Shown piece after piece: positions 1-6,793 of a DNA stretch of 18,621 bases. Both the position numbers and the translations under genes were made by a program. The notes under the pieces are model-generated. The model made no database searches and was not told the DNA's origin. It saw only the letters and a program-made list of their open reading frames with translations. This stretch comes from RGIG7300 sp045133915 (lineage in GTDB: Bacteria; Bacillota; Clostridia; Oscillospirales; CAG-272), in assembly GCA_045133915.1 (NCBI GenBank), contig JBGUUX010000057.1, positions 1-18,621 of the forward strand, in the 5' to 3' direction. The number at the start of each line of letters is the position of its first letter. Within the stretch, counting starts at the first letter, position 1.

Positions 1-83
1 ATTTAATCAATATCTGTTGGTTGGTGAATTGAATAGAAATAATTAATTATTTCACATGTCCGACCGACTTTTTCGACAGTCTG

Positions 84-108
84 AAGCGGAGTGAATTTCA
101 CTCCGCTT
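84..108. terminator. Stem-loop terminator downstream of trxB
   Basis: A perfect 11-bp stem (AAGCGGAGTGA / TCACTCCGCTT, loop ATT) lies 12 bases beyond the trxB stop codon. On the plus strand it is followed by a T-rich run (TTTATTATTTT). On the minus strand, the trxB direction, only two Ts follow. It is therefore a better intrinsic terminator for plus-strand transcription entering from the left edge and probably acts in both directions. The remaining 83 bases at the left edge show no gene. Confidence 0.7.
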
Positions 109-120
109 TATTATTTTAAC

Positions 121-1038
121 TTAGTCCTGCTCGTCTATATATTTACAAGCTGCAAGACCTGCGACAGCTCCGTCGCCAACTGCTGTGGTAAGCTGTCTTA
201 CTTCTTTTGCTCTGCAGTCACCTGCAACAAAGACACCGGGGGTCTTTGTGAGAGAGCTTTCGCCTGCGGCAAAATATCCGTATTCGTCAAGCTCGGCTAA
301 AGCCTCAAAGGGCTTGTTCTCGGGTATCTGACCGATAGCAACAAATAAGCCTGCAACGGGGATATTTCTCTCCTCGTTTGTATTCTTGTTTACTGTGGTA
401 ACAGAATTGAGCATTCCGTTTTCGGTATTGAGTGCAGAAACTGTAGAATCAAGCACAAGCTCTACGTTTTCGAGCGCCTTTATCTTCTCAACCAGCTTTG
501 CTTCACCTCTAAAGGCGTCACGGCGGTGGATAAGATAAACCTTAGAGCAGTAAGCAGACAGATAGATAGCATCCTGAAGCGCTGTATCTCCGCCGCCTAC
601 AACCGCTACGTCACGACCCTTAAAGAATGCGCCGTCACATACTGCACAGTAGGATATTCCGCTGCCTACAAGAGCTTCTTCGCCCTCAACGCCAAGCTCA
701 CGGTGCTTAACGCCTGTGGCAATAATAACGGTCTTACCTTCAAACACTTCACCGTCCTCACAGAGGACCTTCTTATAAGAACCGCAGTCCTCGATGGCAG
801 TAGCACGGGCAAACTCAATGTCGGCGCCCAGCGCACTTACCTGCTCCACCATATTGGAAGCAAGCTCGTTACCGCTTATCTGCATAAGAGAAGGGAAGTT
901 CTCTACTCTGGGGGAGTAAACTATCTGTCCTCCAAAGGAGTTACATTCAAGAAGAACGGCAGACTTACCTGCTCTAAGACCATAGAGAGCTGCGGTCATA
1001 CCTGCGGGACCTGCGCCGATTATTACTATATCGTACAT
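121..1038 (-). CDS. trxB: Thioredoxin reductase (NADPH, FAD flavoprotein)
   Basis: This 305-residue protein is a low-molecular-weight thioredoxin reductase, which passes electrons from NADPH through FAD and a redox-active disulfide to thioredoxin-type proteins in the cytoplasm. It begins MYDIVIIGAGPAGM, an FAD-binding GxGxxG Rossmann motif. The redox motif CAVC (in SYCAVCDG), the NADPH-binding VVGGGDTA and the C-terminal FAD segment GVFVAGDCR are all present, and the length is normal. I chose the ATG at 1038 because GAGGAA sits seven bases upstream of it and because the family starts just before the GxGxxG. An in-frame ATG at 1068 lies inside a hairpin and would add ten residues. It lies 145 bases downstream of nrdD on the same strand. 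NrdD carries its own redoxin domain, so TrxB is a candidate reductase for it (inference). Confidence 0.96.
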   Translation of the reverse strand: MYDIVIIGAGPAGMTAALYGLRAGKSAVLLECNSFGGQIVYSPRVENFPSLMQISGNELASNMVEQVSALGADIEFARATAIEDCGSYKKVLCEDGEVFEGKTVIIATGVKHRELGVEGEEALVGSGISYCAVCDGAFFKGRDVAVVGGGDTALQDAIYLSAYCSKVYLIHRRDAFRGEAKLVEKIKALENVELVLDSTVSALNTENGMLNSVTTVNKNTNEERNIPVAGLFVAIGQIPENKPFEALAELDEYGYFAAGESSLTKTPGVFVAGDCRAKEVRQLTTAVGDGAVAGLAACKYIDEQD

Positions 1039-1061
1039 AATTATTTCCTCGTTATATGTTT

Positions 1062-1088
1062 CGTGCATCTGCCAAAGACAGATGCACG
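1062..1088 (-). promoter_or_regulatory. Hairpin in the trxB leader, just upstream of its ribosome binding site
   Basis: A perfect 10-bp inverted repeat (CGTGCATCTG / CAGATGCACG, 7-base loop) ends about 13 bases before the GAGGAA ribosome binding site of trxB. It has no T-tract on the minus strand, so it is not a classical terminator. It could stabilise the transcript, process an nrdD-trxB mRNA or tune translation. Its role is unknown. Confidence 0.5.
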
Positions 1089-1168
1089 TATTTATGTTAT
1101 ATATACAGTATACCTCAAATCGGGCACCAAATAATCAATTCAGGTGAACTAAATACCCGATTATGCCG

Positions 1169-1183
1169 GCGGGGGCTCCCCGC
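1169..1183 (-). other. GC-rich hairpin directly after the nrdD stop codon
   Basis: GCGGGG-GCT-CCCCGC is a perfect 6-bp, GC-only stem with a three-base loop, abutting the nrdD stop codon. No T-run follows on the minus strand, so it is at best a weak terminator or an mRNA 3'-end protecting hairpin. The 1089-1168 gap also holds an AATCGGG/CCCGATT inverted repeat (1118-1124 with 1156-1162) of unknown role. A TATACT -10-like element on the minus strand at 1107-1112 lacks a well-spaced -35. Confidence 0.4.
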
Positions 1184-3559
1184 TTATGCTTTAACTGTTT
1201 CTTCTATAAACTTCTTTACGTTGGAAAGATTTGTGATCTTTTCAAACTTTTCGTTATCTGCGATAACAAGGGTGGGAGCCTGCATAATAGCGAACTGCTT
1301 TGCCAGATCTGCGTTCTCCTCTGCATCAACTACCTCGTAGCTGATTCCTGCCTTGTCAAGCATAGCCTTTGCAGCCTTGCAGTTGGGACAGGTCTTGGTG
1401 GTAAAGAGCATGATCTTAGCGTCGTCTGCCATAGCGGACTTCTCGGTGGTTACATTGGGGTTAACAGCAGCAGCGAACACGATCTTAGAGGGATCAATAT
1501 TATAAACCTTACGGTCCTTGAACTCCTTGGACTTACCGTCGTTCCAGTTCTGTACGGGACGGTAGTAGCCTGTGATACGGCTGTATACCTCGGTCTTTTC
1601 TCCGCACTCGGGACAGGTGTAAACCTCGCCTGCGATGTAACCGTGATTGCGGCATACAGAGTATGTGGGAGACATTGTATAGTAAGGAAGCTTGTAGTTT
1701 TCAGCGATCTTTCTTACAAGGTTAGCGGCAGCCTTCCAGTCGGGAAGCTTTTCGCCTAAGAACGCGTGGAATACGGTACCGGATGTGTAGAGAGTCTGGA
1801 GCTCGTCCTGTACGTCAAGCGCCTCAAAGATATCCTCGGTGTAGCCAACGGGGAGATGAGAGGAGTTGGTGTAGTAGGGAGTATCGCCGGGCTCGGAAGC
1901 GTGCTTGATGTCGGGGAATCTCTTAAGGTCGTGCTTAGCAAGACGGTAAGAGGTGGACTCAGCGGGGGTAGCCTCAAGGTTGTAGAGGTCGCCGTATGCT
2001 TCCTGATAGTCGGAGAGTCTCTCACGCATGTGGTTGAGAACTTCCTTAGAGAATTCCTGAGTTTCCTTGGTGGTCATATCGCCGCCAAGCCACTTAGCAT
2101 TGAGACCAACCTCGTTCATACCAACCAGCCCTATGGTAGAGAAGTGGTTAGCAAATGTGCCGAGGTATCTCTTGGTGTAGGGGTAGAGACCTTCTTCAAG
2201 GAGCTTGGTGATAATGGTACGCTTGATCTTGAGAGAGCGAGCGGAGATATCCATGATCTTGTCAAGTCTCTTGTAGAAGTCAGCCTTATCTACTGCCTGG
2301 TAAGCGATACGGGGCATATTGATGGTAACAACACCTACGGAACCTGTAGACTCACCGGAACCGAAGAAACCGCCGGACTTCTTACGGAGCTCACGAAGGT
2401 CAAGACGGAGACGGCAGCACATAGAACGTACGTCGCTGGGCTCCATATCGGAGTTGATGTAGTTGGAGAAGTAGGGAGTACCGTACTTTGCGGTCATCTC
2501 AAAGAGGAGCTTGTTGTTCTCGGTCTCGGACCAGTCAAAGTCGGATGTGATGGAGTAGGTGGGGATAGGATACTGGAATCCTCTGCCGTTAGCGTCGCCC
2601 TCGATCATAGTCTCGATGAACGCCTTGTTCACCATGTCCATTTCCTTCTTACAATCCTTATACTTGAAGGGCATTTCCTTACCGCCTACGATGCAGTTGA
2701 GCTCTGCCATATCGTTGGGAACTGTCCAGTCAAGAGTGATGTTGGAGAAGGGAGCCTGTGTACCCCAACGGGAAGGAGTATTTACACCGAAGATAAAGGA
2801 CTCGATGCACTTCTTAACCTCTCTGTAGGAAAGGTTGTCCGCCTTAACGAAGGGTGCAAGGTATGTATCAAAGGAGGAGAATGCCTGTGCGCCTGCCCAC
2901 TCGTTCTGCATGATACCGAGGAAGTTTACCATCTGGTTGCAGAGGGTAGCGAGGTGGGATGCGGGAGCAGAGGTGATCTTGCCGGGAACGCCGCCCAGAC
3001 CCTCCTGAATAAGCTGCTTAAGAGACCAACCTGCGCAGTAACCTGTCAGCATGGAAAGGTCGTGGATGTGGATGTCTGCGTTACGGTGAGCGTTTGCGAT
3101 CTCATCGTCGTAGATCTCAGAGAGCCAGTAGTTTGCGGTGATAGCGCCGGAGTTGGAAAGGATAAGACCGCCGACAGAATATGTAACTGTGGAGTTTTCC
3201 TTAACACGCCAGTCGGTAACTTTAACGTAGCTGTCAACCAGATCCTTGTAGTCAAGGATGGTGGACTTCATGTTTCTTATCTTTTCTCTCTGCTTACGGT
3301 AGAGGATGTATGCCTTTGCAACGTCGCCGTAGCCTGCCTGAACAAGGACAGACTCAACAGAGTCCTGGATATCCTCAACGGCGATGGTGCCGTTGTTGAT
3401 CTTGGGCTCAAAGTCGCTGGTAACGCGAAGAGCGAGGAAGTCGATGATGTCGGGATGATAGTGCTTGTTGGTAGCTTCAAAAGCCTTGGTGATAGCCTCG
3501 GCAATCTTCTTAAGATTAAAATCTGTAAGCTTGCCGTCACGTTTGATAACCTGATACAT
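1184..3559 (-). CDS. nrdD: Anaerobic (class III) ribonucleoside-triphosphate reductase with fused C-terminal glutaredoxin-like domain
   Basis: The protein (791 residues) reduces ribonucleoside triphosphates to deoxyribonucleotides without oxygen, using a glycyl radical installed by NrdG. Domains seen: an N-terminal ATP-cone (about 3-95); the catalytic barrel (about 100-630) with candidate active-site cysteines Cys175 (GYCAGW) and Cys381/Cys382 (MCCRL); a zinc site Cys636-x2-His639 with Cys649-x2-Cys652; and the glycyl-radical loop RITGYYRP with Gly664. Residues 714-791 form an extra thioredoxin-fold domain with a CPNC motif (Cys724, Cys727) and a cis-proline segment APTLV (Pro762), resembling NrdH/glutaredoxin. 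Before GVVTINMPRIA, the usual Asn of formate-dependent enzymes appears to be Ser407, which fits a redoxin-dependent subtype (by-eye alignment). AAGGAG lies seven bases before the ATG. The upstream promoter carries NrdR-box-like sites. Confidence 0.97.
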   Translation of the reverse strand: MYQVIKRDGKLTDFNLKKIAEAITKAFEATNKHYHPDIIDFLALRVTSDFEPKINNGTIAVEDIQDSVESVLVQAGYGDVAKAYILYRKQREKIRNMKSTILDYKDLVDSYVKVTDWRVKENSTVTYSVGGLILSNSGAITANYWLSEIYDDEIANAHRNADIHIHDLSMLTGYCAGWSLKQLIQEGLGGVPGKITSAPASHLATLCNQMVNFLGIMQNEWAGAQAFSSFDTYLAPFVKADNLSYREVKKCIESFIFGVNTPSRWGTQAPFSNITLDWTVPNDMAELNCIVGGKEMPFKYKDCKKEMDMVNKAFIETMIEGDANGRGFQYPIPTYSITSDFDWSETENNKLLFEMTAKYGTPYFSNYINSDMEPSDVRSMCCRLRLDLRELRKKSGGFFGSGESTGSVGVVTINMPRIAYQAVDKADFYKRLDKIMDISARSLKIKRTIITKLLEEGLYPYTKRYLGTFANHFSTIGLVGMNEVGLNAKWLGGDMTTKETQEFSKEVLNHMRERLSDYQEAYGDLYNLEATPAESTSYRLAKHDLKRFPDIKHASEPGDTPYYTNSSHLPVGYTEDIFEALDVQDELQTLYTSGTVFHAFLGEKLPDWKAAANLVRKIAENYKLPYYTMSPTYSVCRNHGYIAGEVYTCPECGEKTEVYSRITGYYRPVQNWNDGKSKEFKDRKVYNIDPSKIVFAAAVNPNVTTEKSAMADDAKIMLFTTKTCPNCKAAKAMLDKAGISYEVVDAEENADLAKQFAIMQAPTLVIADNEKFEKITNLSNVKKFIEETVKA

Positions 3560-3611
3560 TGTCGTTCTCCTTTTCGATAGTTTGATTTATATTATTTTTT
3601 CCTAAACATAA

Positions 3612-3639
3612 AAACGCACTCTCTTACGAGGGTGCGTTT
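3612..3639 (-). terminator. Intrinsic-terminator-like hairpin overlapping the nrdD transcription start
   Basis: On the minus strand AAACGCAC pairs with GTGCGTTT over 8 bp. After one mismatch, CTC pairs with GAG around a four-base loop, and TTTTTAT follows. This fits a rho-independent terminator for transcripts reading out of nrdG. The hairpin lies just downstream of the predicted nrdD -10 box, and the predicted +1 (3633) falls inside its 5' arm. A transcript started there would lack most of that arm. Confidence 0.65.
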
Positions 3640-3668
3640 ATTATAACACAAGATATTGGGGTTGTCAA
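3640..3668 (-). promoter_or_regulatory. Consensus SigA-type promoter of nrdD
   Basis: Read on the minus strand, a TTGACA -35 (3663-3668) and a TATAAT -10 (3640-3645) are separated by exactly 17 bases, a perfect match to the consensus. The predicted start is the A at about 3633, giving a leader of about 74 bases before the nrdD ATG. The spacer is almost wholly occupied by an NrdR-box-like sequence, so the promoter is probably strong and repressed by NrdR. Confidence 0.88.
3646..3661. promoter_or_regulatory. NrdR box 1 (in the promoter spacer)
   Basis: ACACAAGATATTGGGG matches 13 of 16 positions of the perfect palindromic box at 3676-3691. It lies exactly between the -10 and -35 hexamers of the nrdD promoter, so a repressor bound here would block RNA polymerase. 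Its centre is 30 bases from that of the next box. Confidence 0.75.
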
Positions 3669-3675
3669 GGGTAAA

Positions 3676-3691
3676 ACACAATATATTGTGT
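3676..3691. promoter_or_regulatory. NrdR box 2 (perfect palindrome)
   Basis: ACACAATATATTGTGT is a perfect 16-bp palindrome agreeing with the published NrdR-box consensus (acaCwAtATaTwGtgt). It lies just upstream of the nrdD -35 element. NrdR is the ATP/dATP-sensing repressor of ribonucleotide reductase genes; no nrdR gene is in this window. Confidence 0.92.
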
Positions 3692-3707
3692 TAACAAATT
3701 TGTTCAA

Positions 3708-3723
3708 CCACAGTATATTGTTA
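3708..3723. promoter_or_regulatory. NrdR box 3 (overlaps the nrdG stop codon)
   Basis: CCACAGTATATTGTTA matches 12 of 16 positions of the perfect box. Its centre is 32 bases from that of box 2, about three helical turns, which is the usual spacing of paired NrdR boxes. It overlaps the last codon of nrdG. Confidence 0.65.
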
Positions 3724-4407
3724 GATTCCTCTGATTTTCACATTCGGCACAAAGCCTTGTACTATAAGGGCAAACTCCTCCAAAACCTCTTTTTCATATG
3801 CCGTCATACCGTCGGAAATAAGGTCTCCGGAATCGATAAAATTCTGTAAAAAATAGTGTTTTGTGCCGCATATCCACTCACCGATGTCATAAAAATCGGC
3901 TTTTTCGTGGAGAGGTGAGACTACAGTTGTGCGGAATTCATAGGGAATATGATCCTCTAAAAGGTATTTGACACTTTCCTCTATATTGCCGAGAATATCC
4001 TTTGTCACACCTGCGGTAGCAAGGTACTTTTGTCTTGAGTTTTTGATATCCATCGCCACGTAGTCGATAAGACCCTTTTCTACAAGAGACTTAAGAGTAT
4101 CGGGAGCGGTACCGTTGGTGTCTAATTTCACCGCATAGCCAAGCTCCTTTATTTTTGCTATAAACTCTTCAAGATCGGGGTGTAAGGTCGGCTCACCGCC
4201 GGTTACGCATACTCCGTCCAGTAGTCCCTGTCTTTTTTTGAGAAAAGAGAAGAACTCGTCAAGCGAAATCTCTCCCACACCGCCTCTTACAAGAGAAGCG
4301 TTGTGACAGAAGGGACAACGAAAGTTGCACCCTACCGTAAAGACCGTGCAAGCGGTTTTGCCGGGAAAATCAAGCAGAGTCAGCTTCTGCAGTCCGCCAA
4401 GTTTCAT
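3721..4407 (-). CDS. nrdG: Anaerobic ribonucleotide reductase activating protein (radical SAM, NrdG2-type)
   Basis: This 228-residue radical SAM enzyme uses a [4Fe-4S] cluster and S-adenosylmethionine to create the glycyl radical on NrdD. The cluster ligands are CNFRCPFC (Cys27, Cys31, Cys34). The SAM-contacting GGEPT motif is at 70-74. The opening segment GGLQKLTLLDFPGKTACTVF is typical of the NrdG subfamily found in Clostridia and archaea rather than the shorter E. coli type. Its ATG overlaps the stop of the upstream gene by four bases (ATGA), and a GGAAAAGGG ribosome binding site lies inside that gene, so the two are probably translationally coupled. nrdD follows 161 bases downstream on the same strand, behind its own promoter. 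Confidence 0.95.
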   Translation of the reverse strand: MKLGGLQKLTLLDFPGKTACTVFTVGCNFRCPFCHNASLVRGGVGEISLDEFFSFLKKRQGLLDGVCVTGGEPTLHPDLEEFIAKIKELGYAVKLDTNGTAPDTLKSLVEKGLIDYVAMDIKNSRQKYLATAGVTKDILGNIEESVKYLLEDHIPYEFRTTVVSPLHEKADFYDIGEWICGTKHYFLQNFIDSGDLISDGMTAYEKEVLEEFALIVQGFVPNVKIRGI

Positions 4408-4856
4408 ATAGTACCCTTTTCCTTGAGGATGTCCTCAACGATCTTTGCGCACATACCAACGTACTCTGCGCAGGGACGCTTTTTGTAATAAGAATCGGTA
4501 CGGGGTTCGGGATCTCCTCCGTGTGCGGGGTCTCCTAAGATGTCACGGCAGATGATAGAGCCGTTTTCAGCCTTAAACTTTTCGGTAGCTTCACGGATAA
4601 AGGCATAATGAGCCTTCTTTGCCTCCATATCGGTAGGGCTGTCATAGCCGTAGAGCACACCAAGAACCATACACATGCCGCTTACAGCTCCGCATACCTC
4701 TCTCAGACGGGCAATACCGCCGCCAAAGGAGGAGGACAGCTTGAGAGCTGTAGCTTCATCAAGACCCATAACGTCGTTGAAGGCAAGGAACACAGACTGC
4801 GCACAGTTATAGCCTTCCTTAAATAATTTTATAGCTTTTTCTTCGTATTTAGACAT
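4404..4856 (-). CDS. C_GCAxxG_C_C family protein
   Basis: This 150-residue protein belongs to the C_GCAxxG_C_C family (function unknown, common in anaerobes). It has GYNCAQ (Cys18), GGGIARLREVCGAVSGMC (Cys55, Cys62) and further cysteines at 103, 129 and 136. The regular cysteine pattern suggests a metal or redox site, but no biochemical role is established as far as I know. No signal peptide is visible. AAGGAG lies before the ATG. It is the first gene of a two-gene unit with nrdG, overlapping it by four bases, which hints at a part in activating or protecting the glycyl-radical system (inference). Confidence 0.9.
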   Translation of the reverse strand: MSKYEEKAIKLFKEGYNCAQSVFLAFNDVMGLDEATALKLSSSFGGGIARLREVCGAVSGMCMVLGVLYGYDSPTDMEAKKAHYAFIREATEKFKAENGSIICRDILGDPAHGGDPEPRTDSYYKKRPCAEYVGMCAKIVEDILKEKGTI

Positions 4857-4883
4857 AATATTTCTCCTTGATTTGATATAAGT

Positions 4884-4912
4884 ATTTTACATCTTTTTGC
4901 GGGAAAATGCAA
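4884..4912 (-). promoter_or_regulatory. Candidate promoter of the C_GCAxxG_C_C-nrdG unit
   Basis: On the minus strand TTGCAT (4907-4912) and TAAAAT (4884-4889) are 17 bases apart, placing the transcription start about 20 bases before the ATG at 4856. It matches 9 of 12 consensus positions. Confidence 0.5.
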
Positions 4913-4920
4913 TATGTCGG

Positions 4921-4949
4921 TTGATTTTTACCCGATAATATTGTAATAT
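4921..4949 (+). promoter_or_regulatory. Candidate promoter of htpG
   Basis: TTGATT (4921-4926) and TAATAT (4944-4949) are 17 bases apart, within a very AT-rich stretch (4935-4969) that also contains TATAAT at 4947 and 4958, so the exact -10 is uncertain. No CIRCE element (TTAGCACTC/GAGTGCTAA) is present, so HrcA control is not indicated. Confidence 0.4.
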
Positions 4950-4990
4950 AATATTATTATAATATATTAGAACAGAGAGGTTTACAAAAC

Positions 4991-6793
4991 ATGGAAAATG
5001 ATAAGACAATAAAGGGCGGAATATCTGTTGAAACAGAGCATTTATTCCCTATTATAAAGAAGTGGCTTTATTCCGAGAAGGAGATTTTTCTTCGTGAGAT
5101 AGTTTCAAACGCTTGTGATGCTGTTACCAAGCTTAAGAGACTTACCTCTTTAGGTGAGGTTCACGGAATTGATGACGACTACAAGATCACCGTTACCGCC
5201 GACAAGGAAGCAGGTACCCTTACCGTATCCGATAACGGTATCGGTATGAGCGAGGAAGAGGTGCAGAAGTATATCTGTCAGATAGCTCTTTCCGGCGCTA
5301 TGGACTTTATCCAGAAGTACGAAGAGGATAACAGTAGCGGTATCATCGGTCACTTTGGTCTCGGCTTTTACTCTGCGTTTATGGTATCCGACGAGGTTGA
5401 GGTCATCACAAAGTCCTATACCGACGCTCCCGCAGTTAAGTGGGTAGGTAATGAAGCCGGCGAATATGAGATCACAACAGGCTATGACAAGGCAGAGCGC
5501 GGTACCGATATCATTATGCATATCACCGACGAGGAAGCGGAGTTCCTTACCCGTTCTAAGCTCACCGAGATCCTTGATAAGTACTGTTCCTTTATGCCTA
5601 CCGAGATATACCTCAACTGCGACGATGATGCAGAGGGTAAAGAGGACAAGCCTGTAAACGATACCACTCCCCTCTGGCAGAAGAACTCCACCGACTGTAC
5701 CGAGGCTGACTACGAGGACTTTTATAAAAAGGTATTTCACGAGTACCGCGATCCCCTTTTCCATATCCATATCAATGCAGACTATCCCCTTAACTTCAAG
5801 GGTATACTCTATTTCCCCAGACTTAACGAAAACTACGATAACATCGAGGGTCAGGTAAAGCTCTATTACAATCAGGTGTTCGTATCCGATAACATCAAGG
5901 AAGTTCTTCCCGATTACCTGCTTATGCTCAAGGGCGTTATCGACTGCCCCGAGCTTCCTCTTAACGTTTCAAGAAGCTATATGCAGAACTCCCAGTACGT
6001 TAAGCGTATGGCTACTCATATTTCAAAGAAGGTAGCAGACAAGGTAAACTCCCTCTTTAATCTCGAGCGCGAACGCTTTGAAAAGATGTGGGCTGATATG
6101 AAGCTATTCTGCGAGTTTGCGTGTATGAGAGATCAGAAGTTCTTTGATAAGGTAAAGAACGCAATGCTTCTCCGGCTTACCGACGGCAGTCACGTTACCG
6201 TTGACGAGTATCTTGAACAGGCAAAGGACAAGCACGAAAACGTAGTCTATTACGCAAACGATCCCGTTGCTTCTGCTTTCTATATCAAGATGTATACTGA
6301 TGCGGGTATGAAGGTAGCTATCCTTGACCGCCATATCGATACACAGTTCATCACTCTCGTTGAGAACGATAAGAACATCAAGTTCAAGCGTGTTGACTCT
6401 GATATTGATGACAGCTTCAAGGGTGACGGCGAGGTCATGGAGGACGAGGAGCTGGTTAACATCTTTAAGAAGTTCGGCGGCGAGACCCTTAACGTAAAGT
6501 TTGAGAGCTTAAAGAATACCGCAGTTCCCGCAGTTATGAATATCTCCGAGGAGAGCAGACGTCTTCGTGACGTTATGCAGATGTACGGCGGTGCTATGCC
6601 CAATATTCCCGACGAGTTTACACTTCTGCTTAACCCCTCAAGCAAGATAGTAAAGCATCTTCACGAGACCCATGACGAAGCTGTTGCAAAGCATGTCTAT
6701 ACCCTTGCCAAGGCAAGTCAGAGACAGCTTACAGCCGAGGAAATGAGCGAGTTCTTGGCTGCAAGCTACGAGCTTCTTGAAAAGAGCCTTTAA
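4991..6793 (+). CDS. htpG: Molecular chaperone HtpG (bacterial Hsp90)
   Basis: This 600-residue cytoplasmic chaperone is an ATP-driven dimer that remodels client proteins. The N-terminal GHKL ATPase shows REIVSNACDA (Glu36, Asn40), DNGIGM (Asp81) and GHFGLGFYSAF (lid region, from Gly120). The middle domain contains NVSRSYMQ with the conserved arginine. The C-terminal dimerisation domain ends near PSSKIVKHL and a short tail, without a eukaryotic MEEVD. Length is normal for bacterial HtpG. GAGAGG lies about ten bases before the ATG. The stop codon overlaps the ATG of the next gene by one base (TAATG). Confidence 0.97.
   Translation: MENDKTIKGGISVETEHLFPIIKKWLYSEKEIFLREIVSNACDAVTKLKRLTSLGEVHGIDDDYKITVTADKEAGTLTVSDNGIGMSEEEVQKYICQIALSGAMDFIQKYEEDNSSGIIGHFGLGFYSAFMVSDEVEVITKSYTDAPAVKWVGNEAGEYEITTGYDKAERGTDIIMHITDEEAEFLTRSKLTEILDKYCSFMPTEIYLNCDDDAEGKEDKPVNDTTPLWQKNSTDCTEADYEDFYKKVFHEYRDPLFHIHINADYPLNFKGILYFPRLNENYDNIEGQVKLYYNQVFVSDNIKEVLPDYLLMLKGVIDCPELPLNVSRSYMQNSQYVKRMATHISKKVADKVNSLFNLERERFEKMWADMKLFCEFACMRDQKFFDKVKNAMLLRLTDGSHVTVDEYLEQAKDKHENVVYYANDPVASAFYIKMYTDAGMKVAILDRHIDTQFITLVENDKNIKFKRVDSDIDDSFKGDGEVMEDEELVNIFKKFGGETLNVKFESLKNTAVPAVMNISEESRRLRDVMQMYGGAMPNIPDEFTLLLNPSSKIVKHLHETHDEAVAKHVYTLAKASQRQLTAEEMSEFLAASYELLEKSL

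Noticed and set aside
1095..1110. Possible NrdR box upstream of trxB (ATACTGTATATATAAC on the minus strand)
   Set aside because: Only about 8 of 16 positions match the palindrome at 3676-3691, which is no better than expected in AT-rich DNA.
1766..3580. 604-codon open frame on the plus strand opposite nrdD
   Set aside because: It is the antisense shadow of nrdD: no recognisable domain, no ribosome binding site, and low-complexity valine/glycine-rich translation, while the minus strand encodes an unmistakable NrdD.
4931..4946. Possible NrdR box upstream of the C_GCAxxG_C_C-nrdG unit
   Set aside because: About 9 of 16 matches in an AT-rich stretch, with no second box at three-turn spacing.
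4857..4990. CIRCE/HrcA operator upstream of htpG
   Set aside because: No TTAGCACTC-type inverted repeat is present; the inverted features are simple AT-rich runs.
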